NCBI GenBank assembly: GCA_025529335.1
Contig: JAMYHX010000206.1
Span: 1 to 64,000 of the forward strand
Length of the DNA: 64,000 bases
Direction of reading: 5' to 3'
Source: Rhizopus sp. PT2906
Taxonomy: Eukaryota; Mucoromycota; Mucoromycetes; Mucorales; Rhizopodaceae
The translations under genes and the position numbers were made by a program. The notes beneath the pieces are model-generated. The model was given only the letters and a program-made list of their open reading frames with translations, was not told the DNA's origin and searched no databases. This document shows positions 22,780-33,598 of this stretch, in pieces. The first letter of the stretch is position 1. Each line of letters begins with the position of its first letter.

Positions 22780-24496
22780 ATGAGTCAAGGGTTAGCCATG
22801 ACAACTGCTATTTTATATAAAGTATAACCTTTATTTCAATAGATTAACTCAAGATGACTTTAGAAAGCTCATGGCCACACCACGCCAGCCAAGTAATGAA
22901 GAAGTAGCAACACCTTCAACACCACGAACACCGTATGTATCTACATTATCAAAATACACTCTCTACTAAAACCACATAGAAAAAGCTCAGGAGCCGTTTT
23001 TGCAAAACCACACGCTCTTCGTAAGAAAATGTAATAATCAAAAAAACAAGCAGATTCATAATGATTGATCTTGCGTATATACAAATAGATTTCAAAAAAA
23101 GGTTAATAAAAATGAGAATGAAGAAACAGAGACAACCTTGAACGCCTATCGTGATCGAGCTGCTGAAAGACGTCAACAAGAGTTGGCAGAGGACGATTCA
23201 CAGTTGACAACTGAAGAACTATTAAAACGAACACAAAGAGAGGCAGACGAGGAACTGAATGCTCAGCAACTTTATGAACAATCAAAGTATTTAGGAGGCG
23301 ATATAGATCATACTCATCTTGTCAAAGGTTTAGATTTTGCTTTATTGAATAAAGTAAGACGAGATCTATCAAAAGAAGAGAAGCAGCATCCAAAAGAAAA
23401 TGACATTGTTGCTGAACAACCAACAACAACAAATGTAGAAGAGCCATTACCTGTCGATGTCATGGACGGCAAGCCCAAGTTTCACAGTGTGATGGCCAAA
23501 AATATTTACGATCTAATCATGAAAGAATCAAGGGAGACTAAAAAGCAACGAGTGGACCTATTTGAGCCTGGAAGGATGAGTTTTGTATTTGAACTAGCAG
23601 ACGAGGTTGGATATTACTCGGACGCATTCGCTGTGCCTACAGCTGTTATTCGAAGCAAAGCAGATATGGATACGAATGGTCCAGCAGACGTATTTGCTGA
23701 AATGAATTTGGTGGTTGAAAAGATTTCTCAGGTCATGACCAGTATTCGACATGGAGAAGATCGAAAGAAGCCAATGGTGAATACAAATAGACCCATACAT
23801 GCTACCTTAACTGCAGAACCAGTGGCGATGTCTGAGGATGGGTTTAGTGGTGATATATTTGCAGACGTTGGACGAGATTATCAATTGGATGAAAGCACAA
23901 TTGAGGCTTCAAAGAAAAGACAAGATATAGAAACAGAAACGACTAATAAGGAAAGCTACTTTAAAGGGTTAGCAGTGGACGATGAAGAAGAAGATGAAGC
24001 CATGCCGGACGCTAAAGAGACCGTAGCATCCATTTTATCTCAAGCAAAAGAAGAGAACACACAACCAGAGCAGAGTCAAAAAAGAAGAAAGTTGGATAAC
24101 GTTGATCGTGACATCATGGACATGGACGCGGCAGACATCGACATGTTTGGTTTAGGTTCATCCGCTCTGCCTACATCATTTGACGAACGCTCAAAAGTAA
24201 CAGCCTATCAATCAGATGATGAAGAAAGCAAAACACACCTCGTCGATCACGGCACGAATCGTAACAAGAAAGCACAATTGACTCGATGGGACTTTGACAC
24301 AGACGAAGAGTGGCAAAAATACAAAGACTCTATCGAAATTCTTCCAAAGAGCGCCGTTCAATTTGGTGTCAAGTTGAACGATGGTCGCAAAAAAGGCAAA
24401 GAAAAGAAGGGATTAAACGATAAACAAAGATTTGATAGAGACTTTCAACAAGTCAAGAACATTTTATCACAAAAGTATGGCAAATCTTTGGAATAA
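22780..24496 (+). CDS. IK: IK/RED family spliceosomal protein, 519 aa
   Basis: Exons 22780-22790, 22843-22932, 22980-23030 and 23089-24496; introns 52, 47 and 58 bp. RED/IK is a component of the spliceosomal B complex. Signature pieces are LTQDDFRKLMATPR near the N-terminus, AYRDRAAERRQ, SKYLGGDIDHTHLVKGLDFA, and PGRMSFVFELADEVG followed by PTAVIRSKAD. The C-terminus is acidic and Lys-rich and ends in the usual KNILSQKYGK-type motif. The RE/RD dipeptide repeats that name the animal protein are not evident. The first exon is only 11 nt (ATG AGT CAA GG) with a weak GTTAGC donor, the least certain part. The gene ends 55 bp from the convergent kinase gene. Confidence 0.88.
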
Positions 24497-24551
24497 AGCA
24501 AAACAGGAGGCAACTGTGTGTGTTTTATACAATAATATTTACAAATCTCCT

Positions 24552-27500
24552 CTAATGTTTCTTTGAATAAGATTTCGTCATCCACGAATGCTTTAAGGCC
24601 TCTTCTGGCGTCATACGCTTTTCTGGATCCCAGATAAGACATTTGCTGACAAAATCTATAAAAGATTCATCGGGCATGTTTAAGGCATGCTCTAGAGTTT
24701 TAGTACCCGGTCTCCGTTTCCTGCCTTTGGAATTTGGTGTGATTCGCGGATTGCCTTGTGAGTCTGGTAAAGATTAATAAGGGCATATGTAATGCTTTTC
24801 ACTACAACATACCAAAAAATAACTTTCTTCTACTACTCTTTTCAATAAGGTAAGGTTCTGGTACACCAAGTACTTCCATTATACAGGCAAGTTGTTCTTG
24901 TTCATTTTCACCAGGGAATAACGGATAGCCTGTATGTAACTCTGCCAATATACAACCTGTACTCCACATATCAATAGCCATATTGTAGTTCATTCCCATG
25001 ATCACCTCTGGTGATCTATAAAATCTACTTTGAATATATGTATACACTAGAGAAATGTTGGTACACTCTTGGTCTCGACAATCATTCTTTTCTATTACCT
25101 TTTTCACTTTCAAGACAAGAACTACCAAAGTCAATGACTTTGATTGTGCTCTTTGTAGGATGTTTCAACAGAATATTCTAAGCAAGAGTTAGTTTAATAG
25201 CTTGACAAAGTATATGAATCGATTACCTCAGGCTTTAGATCACAGTGAATCAGCTTGTGTTTATGTAAAAGTACAAGAGAGTTTAGTAGTTGCGTAGCAA
25301 ATCTAAAAGAATATGAATAAATTAATTTTTTCTTTTGCAGTCGTGCAAATGTTACCTTCTAATAAGTCCCATGCTAAAGCCATGGAAACCGTTACTTTTG
25401 ATGAATTCATATAGATTGATGCTCAAGCATTCAAAAGCAATGCATAAATGATTACGAAACATGAAATGACCCAGCATTCTGACATTATTGTGCTTATCAT
25501 CTGGATCCCAAGCGATGAGATCTTTGAGTATTTTGATTTCCACGAGTGCTTGAGCATGAAATCTCTTTTTGTTTCTGATGATCTTGACTGCTACAGTTTG
25601 ACCTGATCGATGGTCATAGCATTTCAATACTTGGCCAAAAGAACCCTTGCCCATCACTTCCAATATCTCGTAGCGATAGTCCAAATGGTCTCTTAATTGA
25701 ATAATATAATCCCCACGCTCATCATCGTATCCATAATTGTATGCAGAGTTGCTTGGACTAGCTGGTCTCTTTTGTGCGTGATGGCCCACAAAATAGATGT
25801 GATCGTACTTCATCATTTCCACTTTTTCATAAGATGTCAGGTTGAATTGGTATAGTTTTTGAGCAGCTAATTTATGCAAAATGAGTAAGTTGTTTTCTAA
25901 AAATAATAATCCTCTACCTTCGGGTGTCATGGCAACGCGCATCAATACTTTGGGAATAGCCGTCGTCTTTTTCTCGCTCTCTGTTGGAGCAAGTCCTTTT
26001 CCTCTTAATACGATTTCGGACTTTCCTCCGGTCTTTTCTTGCTCCAATTGAGCTGTCCAAGACTTACTTTCGTTCACCATACCTTGTAGTCGTTCCTGGA
26101 GGGTTGATACCTTTCTTTTTGAGTTACTCGCTAAAACTACTTTTTTGTTTAGTTTAGAGTACTAATAGATGACTTGTATAACACTTACTGCTCTTGCTAG
26201 ATACAGAGTTTGTCAAATTCGTTACACGCAGAGCAGAAGAGGTGGCAATAGAGGTTGATCCTGTAGCGACGGGTTGTGGAGCGGTACTATCCGTCATACT
26301 GTTTTTACGCAATAGATTTTCATCTGTGCTCTTGTTTGATTTACTAACTTGAAGTTTTGGTGTCAGAATGGTGTTTGATTTTGGTTTTCGAAGTTGATGT
26401 GTGGTTGTTTTACTCTTGCTAGATTTCATTACAGTGGGCTTAGATGGTTCATCATCATTTGCCTGCTTTGCTATCGATCTTGATATTGAGGTAGAGCCAG
26501 GTAATGGTATCCTTGTGGGTGTCTTTGGTAAGTTACGGGTATGCTTTGATAAAGGTATAATCAATGGTTCTACTTTCATAGGTGGCAATGTTAATGGTGC
26601 AACGGCTGGAGGCGTAGCAAGGCTTCCAGGCAAGGTCTATTAAAATATGAGTATTTCATGACATATATGCGCCACATAGATAGTATAAATGTGTGAGCTC
26701 CTTACACACTACCTTTCCCCTTTTTCTTTTCACAACAGTTCCTGACTTGCTTTCTTTTGGCTTTTTAACCGTTGCTGCAGTTGTATTGGTAATAGATGTC
26801 GAGTTTGCTGTTGTTGTTGACATGTTGCTCGTAATACTCAGTTTTACTTTACGTTTTGCGACTGTGGTACTGTTGTTATTATTGTTATTGCTGCTGCTGA
26901 TGGTGCTGTTATTTTGTTTGTAGCTTTTGAGATATTCATCAATGGATTTCTGATCGTCATTATGTAAAGTAGATAGCGAACTTAATTTCCTTGTTCGTGG
27001 CTGATCTTGTTGAGGTGAAATGCGAGATAGCTTTCTTAAATTATGAGTTGTTGCACGTGGAGTAGTACTTGAGCTGATACGAGGAGATTCAATTTTAGGT
27101 GATGCATTGGAGACTGTAGATCTTGTTGCAATAATAGACGAAGTATCAATAGCGTTCTTTTTCCAAGAATGTCTATTTTCATTACTATTACTGCTACCGT
27201 TATTTTCAAATATACTTTTAACTCTCAAATAAGATGAGCTCTTTTCTAAAGGAGAAGTTATTGTAGGTTCAATTGGATCCGAATTGTAATGCTTTGTGCT
27301 GGAGAGTCGATCATGCTGACTACTACTGCTGCTAGTTGTCGTACTGGGTGTAGTTACGCCATCTTCCAACAACTCCTTCCATCTTCCAATTTCATCAGAT
27401 GACTTTTGAGTCGTACTCTTTTGATTTCTTAATCGATAACTAGCTAATCTTTTAGCTGAAGCAGCGATCAGGTCCTCAAGGTCCTCCAAAGTAGCATCTT

Positions 27501-27774
27501 CTAGATGATTGGTCTTTAATTTCTGAGGTTGTTCTTCATCTATTATTGGACCACGGCTTGTGTATATCCATTCTTTTCGTTTTTGATTATTCCAATTCGT
27601 CGTTTCTGTGACTTTGTCTTCTAATTCCTTTAATTGTTTCATTCTTTCTTCTTGGATCTGTTTTCTTTTGGCTGCATAAGATGATTGAACCTTGTTCCAT
27701 GGTTCCTGAGATAAGGAAGTGCTAGATGTGCTCGGTTTATACTCGGTAAACAATTGAGAGTCTGACATGATCAT
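24552..27774 (-). CDS. Class 2 DYRK protein kinase (Pom1/DYRK2-like), 963 aa
   Basis: Seven exons: 27774-26713, 26636-26189, 26136-25356, 25302-25227, 25177-25099, 25046-24813 and 24763-24552. The kinase domain is about residues 660-955. It has a DYRK-homology box (YDDERGDYIIQLRDHL), Gly loop GKGSFGQV, catalytic Lys in VAVKIIRNKKRF, HCDLKPEN, IDFGSS and the activation loop YTYIQSRFYRSPEV, whose second Tyr is normally autophosphorylated. LTSYEKVEMMKYDHIYF upstream is the NAPA-like region of class 2 enzymes. The 500-residue N-terminal part is Ser/Thr-rich and disordered, with a possible coiled coil near residue 40. In fission yeast Pom1 controls polarity and cell size; that role here is inferred only. 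It is convergent with IK, 55 bp apart. Confidence 0.93.
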
Positions 27775-30313
27775 TTAAAGAAACGCACACACACACACAC
27801 AAAAAAAAATAAAGTAAAAAGAGAGAAAAAGAGAGAAAGAGAAACAATAAATACAAAAAAAAAATAATTAGGAGAAATAAACCCTGTATTGTTTTGTTTT
27901 TGTTAAATATAGTATTTTATTCATACGTCTTCTTTACCTCTTCTCTTTGTTTTTGCTTCTTTTATAAGGTCCTTTCCTTTTATGCGCTTTGTTGTTTTTG
28001 TCAACGAAACCAAGATGAGAGAAAAAAGGAAAGGAAAAAAAGAAAAAGAAAAACTGCTGTCCAAGTTCATTGGGCACTTTGGTACAACAATGTTGACTCA
28101 AATAGAAAGTCCGAAATAGTATACCTTCATCTGCAGATTATTAAAGGTCTCTACAGTGAACAAAGTGTATCTTGAAGCGGAGAAAGTATATGACGATTAA
28201 GTTCTAGAAAATATAAAATATATGTCTTGTCTATCATATCCAAACCATACACTAGAGTCAAACAGGGGCAAAAGTAGAGAAAGATAATGAGACGATATCA
28301 TCAATGAGGGTATCCATTAAAGGATGGATACATTATATGCCCTTTATTTGTTACTATAGACACAATATATGTAATTGATGATAAGTTGAGGTAATGCAAC
28401 TGTTCAGGTCTTTAAACATCTAAATCTGGCTAGTCCTAGACTCGTGTTTGCTTTTGGACAAACCAAAACGACTAAAACCCAGTCATGGTCACACCCTTTG
28501 TTTCTGAACTAGTCTCTTTGTAACAAACGTTTTACAGCTTGTATTCTTTTGCCAGTAAGAACATTGAAAAAGGGATATACAGCATCTGGTACACTTTCCA
28601 TTTTTGTATTGTATCCAAGACATACTGTGCGGTTCATTTTATCGAAAATATCTTCAAATTGCGTGTTCATTGCATAATGTTTGTTAATTATGAAATGTTT
28701 AAAGGTCAACAAGATATTGGGATTGATGGTCTGGGGTGTGTTCTTAAGAGAAGGTACGCATAAATAACGATTCGGTGATATTTTTATTTCTAATTGTACT
28801 ACAGAAGCTATCCAATACAATAAAAGCATGTCCTTTAATTACACTATTCCTTAAGCCTGAGTTCAATCGAAAACAGAGCGTGTGCGTAGTTATGAAACGC
28901 GTATTTTAAGAAAACGGTATATAAATAGCTTTGAACTGTCTATCAAATCAGGATAACTTACAGATATCTTGGGTTTATCTGATCATGTTACACTTTTCCT
29001 TTTTCTTTCTTTCTTTTGCCATGCTGTAAAGAACAAGACTGTAATAAATGGATAATATTAGAAAAGGAATCATTTTAAACTAGGCTTGAAATCAAGGTGA
29101 TTTTAAACTATAATTAAATAATTAAGGAGAACCTTCTCTTATTCTCCTTTTTATCATAAAACCAGTCTCACATTACTTGTTAAAAGCAGTTGGATGACGA
29201 GAAATACTACTTTCTCCCCTTTGTTTTTTTTTGTTTTTGTTTTTTTTATTGCAGTAACGATATATTTTTCTTCTTTCAACAAAACATAAAATAACAGTAG
29301 ACGCTACTTTTCCAAGCCAACATTGTCTGAGAGAATTAGTTTATGCTCTGAAAAAAAAAAAAAAAAAAAGAAAGAAAGAATATTCTTAAATTCGCATTAT
29401 ACGTTAACCAACCGAATACAAGTAGTCCTCCCTTGAGATTCGTTTGATACGTTGAAGCCAATTAGTTACGAAATCTATGAATACGGACATCAACATAATC
29501 AAAGCGATGCGTAATAATATCTTTGGTCACTTTAAGGATATGTAGCATATTCAGCAGATATATATTCTTAAACCTATCGGCTGAGGTCAAATTGTCGTCC
29601 CACTTTTGATTTGCATAATAGTCTTTCGACAAATAGATGACATGGTTATTATTCTTTTAGTAATTTATAAAATAATGAACCACTTGACTAAACTTTATAA
29701 GCATACATTAATAAGTTATCTTGTGTAATGAATTCTACAAGAACTCTATAGTAACCATTTCTTGTTGTGCTGAGTTGCTATGGCAAAATAAAAAGAAGCT
29801 CAAGGAAAAAAAAAAAAAAGTATCACGTAATTTCTCACGATAAGATGTGAATAAGACGTTTGATTGGATACGTTGATCAGTCTCGAGTTGCACAAGAATG
29901 TGCCTGACATGTAAACAAGACAAGTCTAGGTATCATATGACTTTATTTGCAGCTTCTTTCTTTTTATAAGTGCATCCCTTGCTACAGACACTTTGTATTT
30001 ATTTGTAAAAAAAAAGATGGAAAGGAAGGTCATGAAAACACTAATGCAGTAGAATAAAAGATGCTTAACAAAACTCCGCTCGAGGCAAATGGTTGTAAAT
30101 GTGTGTGTGTGTATATAGATTAATGAGTAAAGAATTGATCATTGTTTACAGTTCACTAAACATGTTTTAGTCAATTGAATTGACTATTTGAATCGTAAAA
30201 GGCATAAAAGAGAATGCATAATTTCTATTGGATAACCTTACTGTTCCGCTCAATGAATATAAAAGAAAAATCCTTTTTTTTCTTTTTCTTTTTTTTCTTC
30301 AAAAAAAAATCCC
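27775..30313. other. 2.5 kb gene-poor interval
   Basis: It starts with a (CA)n tract (about 27783-27801) and purine runs in the kinase promoter. After that comes AT-rich DNA with homopolymers (A about 29351-29369), a short (GT)n tract near 30100-30112 and the T/TTC-rich leader of the F-box/LRR gene (about 30273-30300). One open frame, listed separately, is the only gene-like object. Confidence 0.5.
28509..28829 (-). CDS. Unrecognised open frame, 106 aa
   Basis: Continuous ATG-started frame with a fairly normal amino-acid composition (FEDIFDKMNRTVCLGYNTKM). It has no signal peptide, membrane segment or motif that I recognise. It could be one exon of a broken or lineage-specific gene, a mobile-element relic or chance. 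No splice partner was found upstream or downstream. Confidence 0.2.
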   Translation of the reverse strand: MLLLYWIASVVQLEIKISPNRYLCVPSLKNTPQTINPNILLTFKHFIINKHYAMNTQFEDIFDKMNRTVCLGYNTKMESVPDAVYPFFNVLTGKRIQAVKRLLQRD

Positions 30314-31606
30314 ATGAAGCATCTCTCGATTGAACTTGTAGAATTAATAGCAAAGCAATGTCGAGCATCCAACAAAGACTTGGCTTCTCTCTGCTTAGTG
30401 AACCGTCATTTTTACTCTGCGGTGATCCGATTGTTGTATAAAAATGTAATCATCCACGGACCAAGACAATATCTGGCGTTCAAGTCAACATGCAGTCGGT
30501 TAAAACAGATGGTCTATCGACTCGACTTCTCTGGATATACTACACGAGGCACTCGGTGGACAGAGTCCAAGGCGAAATCAGTTGTGACAGCTGAAGATTT
30601 AGCTGTCATATTAAATGAATGTCGGCAGTTGAAGGAGTTGTTTGTTGGAGAAGAACTCATGCATGTTTTTGTGTCACCTTTGGCTATCCAGTCTGTGTTT
30701 TTTGAACAACAGCTGCGCACGCTTGATTTCACTGGATTCTCTGACCAAACGTTTACCAAGACGATGGCAGATTATTTTATGGAAAAGAAACCAGTCACGT
30801 ATAATCATCATTATGACGATGCTTCGTCCCACTGGGTTATTCCTAAAGAGCTAGAGAATATATCATTTTATATGTGTATGGCACTTTCACAAGATCGGTT
30901 CTTTGTGCCCTTTTTTGATAAACTAAAGAGTGGTGGTCATCAGCTAAAGAAGCTTGATTTAGCTTATACACAGATTAATAGTCAGCTCTTTAGGCATCTG
31001 CCACCTCCTAGAACCTTGACACATCTCAATCTCCAAGGATGTCATTCTCTATCGTGCTGTTCTGAATTAATAGACTATCTGATTCAATGTAAACGATTGG
31101 TACAACTAAACATAAACAGACATATTGCAAGTGGATTTTGCAAAAGGTGCATCTATCGACTGCTAACATCGATTGATACTCTGGAGATAGTTGATATAGG
31201 AGGACACGTCGAATTTGACGATGAATTGATTCAACAGCTTCCATCGAATAGAAATATAAAACATCTATCAGTTGCGAATTGTCGACAGATAGACATAAAG
31301 GCATTGTTAAACAAGTTTCCTCAGTTATACTATTTAAATGTAGAACGTGTTATCCATATGAACCAACTTTATAACTTTTTAAAATCTAATAACAATAATT
31401 TACGTATTATCGAAGTATCATCACATCCTTCATTATTAAATAAGATAGAATCATGGCATTTGGTAAAACATGGACGTAGAACGTATTATAGTCAATCTGC
31501 TGTTGATCCAAGATACTGTTATTCTAAAAAGATAGTCATGTCAAAGGATCCTATTCTGTCTCCGATGAATAGATATTGGTCTTATTCATATAATATCTCT
31601 ACATAA
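30314..31606 (+). CDS. F-box/LRR protein, 430 aa
   Basis: Single exon. The N-terminus reads as an F-box (LSIELVELIAKQCRASNKDL, then LCLVNRHFYSAVIRLLYKNV), with the Leu/Leu/Tyr pattern common in fungal F-box proteins. Leucine-rich repeats follow, seen as repeated L..LDL/LNL units such as LRTLDFTGFS, LKKLDLAYTQI, LTHLNLQGC, LVQLNINRH and IKHLSVANCRQI. Such proteins act as substrate receptors of SCF ubiquitin ligases. There is no relation in sequence to the F-box protein at 933-1928 beyond the F-box. The substrate is unknown. Confidence 0.82.
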   Translation: MKHLSIELVELIAKQCRASNKDLASLCLVNRHFYSAVIRLLYKNVIIHGPRQYLAFKSTCSRLKQMVYRLDFSGYTTRGTRWTESKAKSVVTAEDLAVILNECRQLKELFVGEELMHVFVSPLAIQSVFFEQQLRTLDFTGFSDQTFTKTMADYFMEKKPVTYNHHYDDASSHWVIPKELENISFYMCMALSQDRFFVPFFDKLKSGGHQLKKLDLAYTQINSQLFRHLPPPRTLTHLNLQGCHSLSCCSELIDYLIQCKRLVQLNINRHIASGFCKRCIYRLLTSIDTLEIVDIGGHVEFDDELIQQLPSNRNIKHLSVANCRQIDIKALLNKFPQLYYLNVERVIHMNQLYNFLKSNNNNLRIIEVSSHPSLLNKIESWHLVKHGRRTYYSQSAVDPRYCYSKKIVMSKDPILSPMNRYWSYSYNIST

Positions 31607-31913
31607 TAAACCAAAGGAGTTCTTCTTCTCCTTTTACTCTTTTTTTTTTTCTTTTCTTTTCTTCCCCCCCCTCTTCACAGTTAGCAAACACTTTCTTTAA
31701 TAGATATTAAAAATTGAAATTCAGTTTCATTCTTGTACAACATTAATAGTTACCTTTCTGTGTGATCTCTCTCGCTCTTTCTCTGTCTTGCCTTCTTCTT
31801 CCCCTCTCTCTCTCTCTTTCTTTTTTTTTTTATATATTTAAAACGTATATTTCCCCCTTTTTTATATTTCACTTTTTTTTCTATTACTTTTTACTGTTGT
31901 TAAGCTTTTTATT
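31607..31913 (+). promoter_or_regulatory. Pyrimidine-rich promoter/leader of the Rsr1 gene
   Basis: The 307 bp between the F-box/LRR stop and the Rsr1 start contain CT- and T-rich tracts (about 31621-31675 and 31772-31830), with a TATATA segment near 31830. CT-rich leaders are common before highly used fungal start sites. No gene is present. Confidence 0.4.
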
Positions 31914-32589
31914 ATGAGAGAATATAAACTTGTTGTCTTGGGCTCAGGAGGTGTTGGTAAATCAGCCTTGGTAAGATTAACTATTGAAAAATGACCCATT
32001 ACTCATTCCTTCAAAAAAGACAGTTCAATTTGTTCAGTCTATCTTTGTAGAAAAGTACGACCCAACAATCGAAGACTCATATAGAAAACAAGTTGAAGTG
32101 GACGGACACCAATGTATGCTCGAAATATTAGATACGGCAGGCACAGAACAATTTACTGCTATGCGTGACCTTTATATGAAGAATGGACAAGGATTTGTAC
32201 TTGTATTCTCGATTACAAGTCAAGTTACTCTGACTGATCTTGATGAAATAAGGGAACAGATCATTCGAGTGAAAGGTTCTGATAACGTAAGGAGCTCTTT
32301 TATCTGTCTTTCTATTATATATCATTGTATTAGGAGATTTATATATAATGTTCAATAGGTTCCTATGGTACTAGTTGGTAACAAGTGTGATCTTGAAAAC
32401 GAAAGAGTTGTTTCAAGAGAGAAAGGAATGATCTTATCACAACAATGGGGAGGCAAACCATTTTATGAGACGTCAGCAAGGTTTAAAATAAATGTAGATG
32501 AAGTGTTTTATGATGTTGTTCGACAAATTAACAAACAAAACCCATCAAAAGATAAAATGAAAAGAAAGTTCAAGTGCCTTATTCTCTAA
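31914..32589 (+). CDS. RSR1: Rsr1/Bud1/Rap1-type small GTPase, 184 aa
   Basis: Exons 31914-31970, 32020-32286 and 32359-32589; introns 49 and 72 bp. The protein has exactly the length of Rap1. It starts [20 protein letters not shown] (P-loop) and has effector loop YDPTIEDSYRKQVEVD and DTAGTEQFTAMRD. Thr at the Gln61-equivalent position (DTAGTE) separates Rap/Rsr1 from Ras, which has Gln. NKCDLE and ETSA are the base-binding motifs. It ends KRKFKCLIL, a polybasic stretch plus a CAAX box whose terminal Leu suggests geranylgeranylation. In fungi Rsr1 directs polarity and hyphal guidance through Cdc42. It is tail-to-tail with the Ras gene, 178 bp between stops. Confidence 0.95.
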
Positions 32590-32767
32590 TACACAAATAT
32601 ATATTTACTCTTTATATTCCATTAAATAAATATCTTCTTTTCTTTACCATAAAAGACCATTTTTCACGCCTTTTTTTTTTGAGACATTTTTTTTTATAAA
32701 AAAAAGGGGGGGGGGAGAATATATTATTACATATTATTTGTTAAAGTGTATTTGCTATTTTATATTA

Positions 32768-33598
32768 TTACATCAAGATACAGCATTTATCAGAAGCTAC
32801 ATCTTGATTATCTTGAATACCAAATTGATTATCATTGTTCCCTCGGGTTTCCTGTTCCTTATTGTATCTTCTAATGTCTCTAACTACTTCAAAAAAGGCT
32901 TCATCTACATTGATACGTTGTTTGGCTGATGTCTCAATGAATTGGCATCCGAAATTCTTTGCCAAGTCACTTCCTTCTTGACTAGATACTTGTCTATCTG
33001 TTTCTAGATCACATTTATTGCCCACTAATACCATAGGGAAATAATCTCTATCCTTCACACGACAAATTTGCTGATAAAATGTTGTAATTTCTTCAAATGA
33101 CATACGAGAAGTAATAGAGTATACTAGCAAGAATCCTTCTCCATTTCTCATGTATTGTTCACGCATGGCACTGTAATAAATGAGTATATAACGTCCCTTT
33201 ATTATTTTTTTTATTTTACCTGTATTCTTCTTGACCGGCTGTATCCAATACATCTAATAAAGCTGTCTCTGAATCAATGATACACTGCTTACGGTATGAG
33301 TCTAATTTTAATATTCTTGTGTTACTATTATATCATTCTATACATTTTGTATTCATGTATATATTACATATATACATGAATATATATTTATATATATCTA
33401 TATATATCTCACCTTCAATGGTAGGGTCATATTCGTCTACGAAGTGTGATTGGATAAATTGAATAGTCAAGGCCGATTTACCAACACCTACATAGATTTC
33501 ACTTTAGTCACAAAGAGATGATGAACCAATCTGACATTACCTCCACCACCAACCATAACTAACTTGTATTCACGAACAAACGAAGTGGTTTTGGACAT
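32768..33598 (-). CDS. Ras-type small GTPase, 205 aa
   Basis: Exons 33598-33541, 33487-33413, 33301-33220 and 33170-32768. Introns are 53, 111, 49 bp; the 111 bp one is filled with TA repeats. The P-loop is [13 protein letters not shown], effector region YDPTIEDSYRKQ, DTAGQEEYSAMREQYMR with the catalytic Gln, NKCDLE and ETSAK. A short hypervariable tail ends in CCILM: CAAX box CILM for farnesylation and a preceding Cys for palmitoylation. This is a canonical fungal Ras signalling switch upstream of cAMP and MAPK pathways. Mucorales usually have several Ras paralogues, so I give no number. A RasGEF that could act on it lies 20 kb to the left. Confidence 0.95.
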
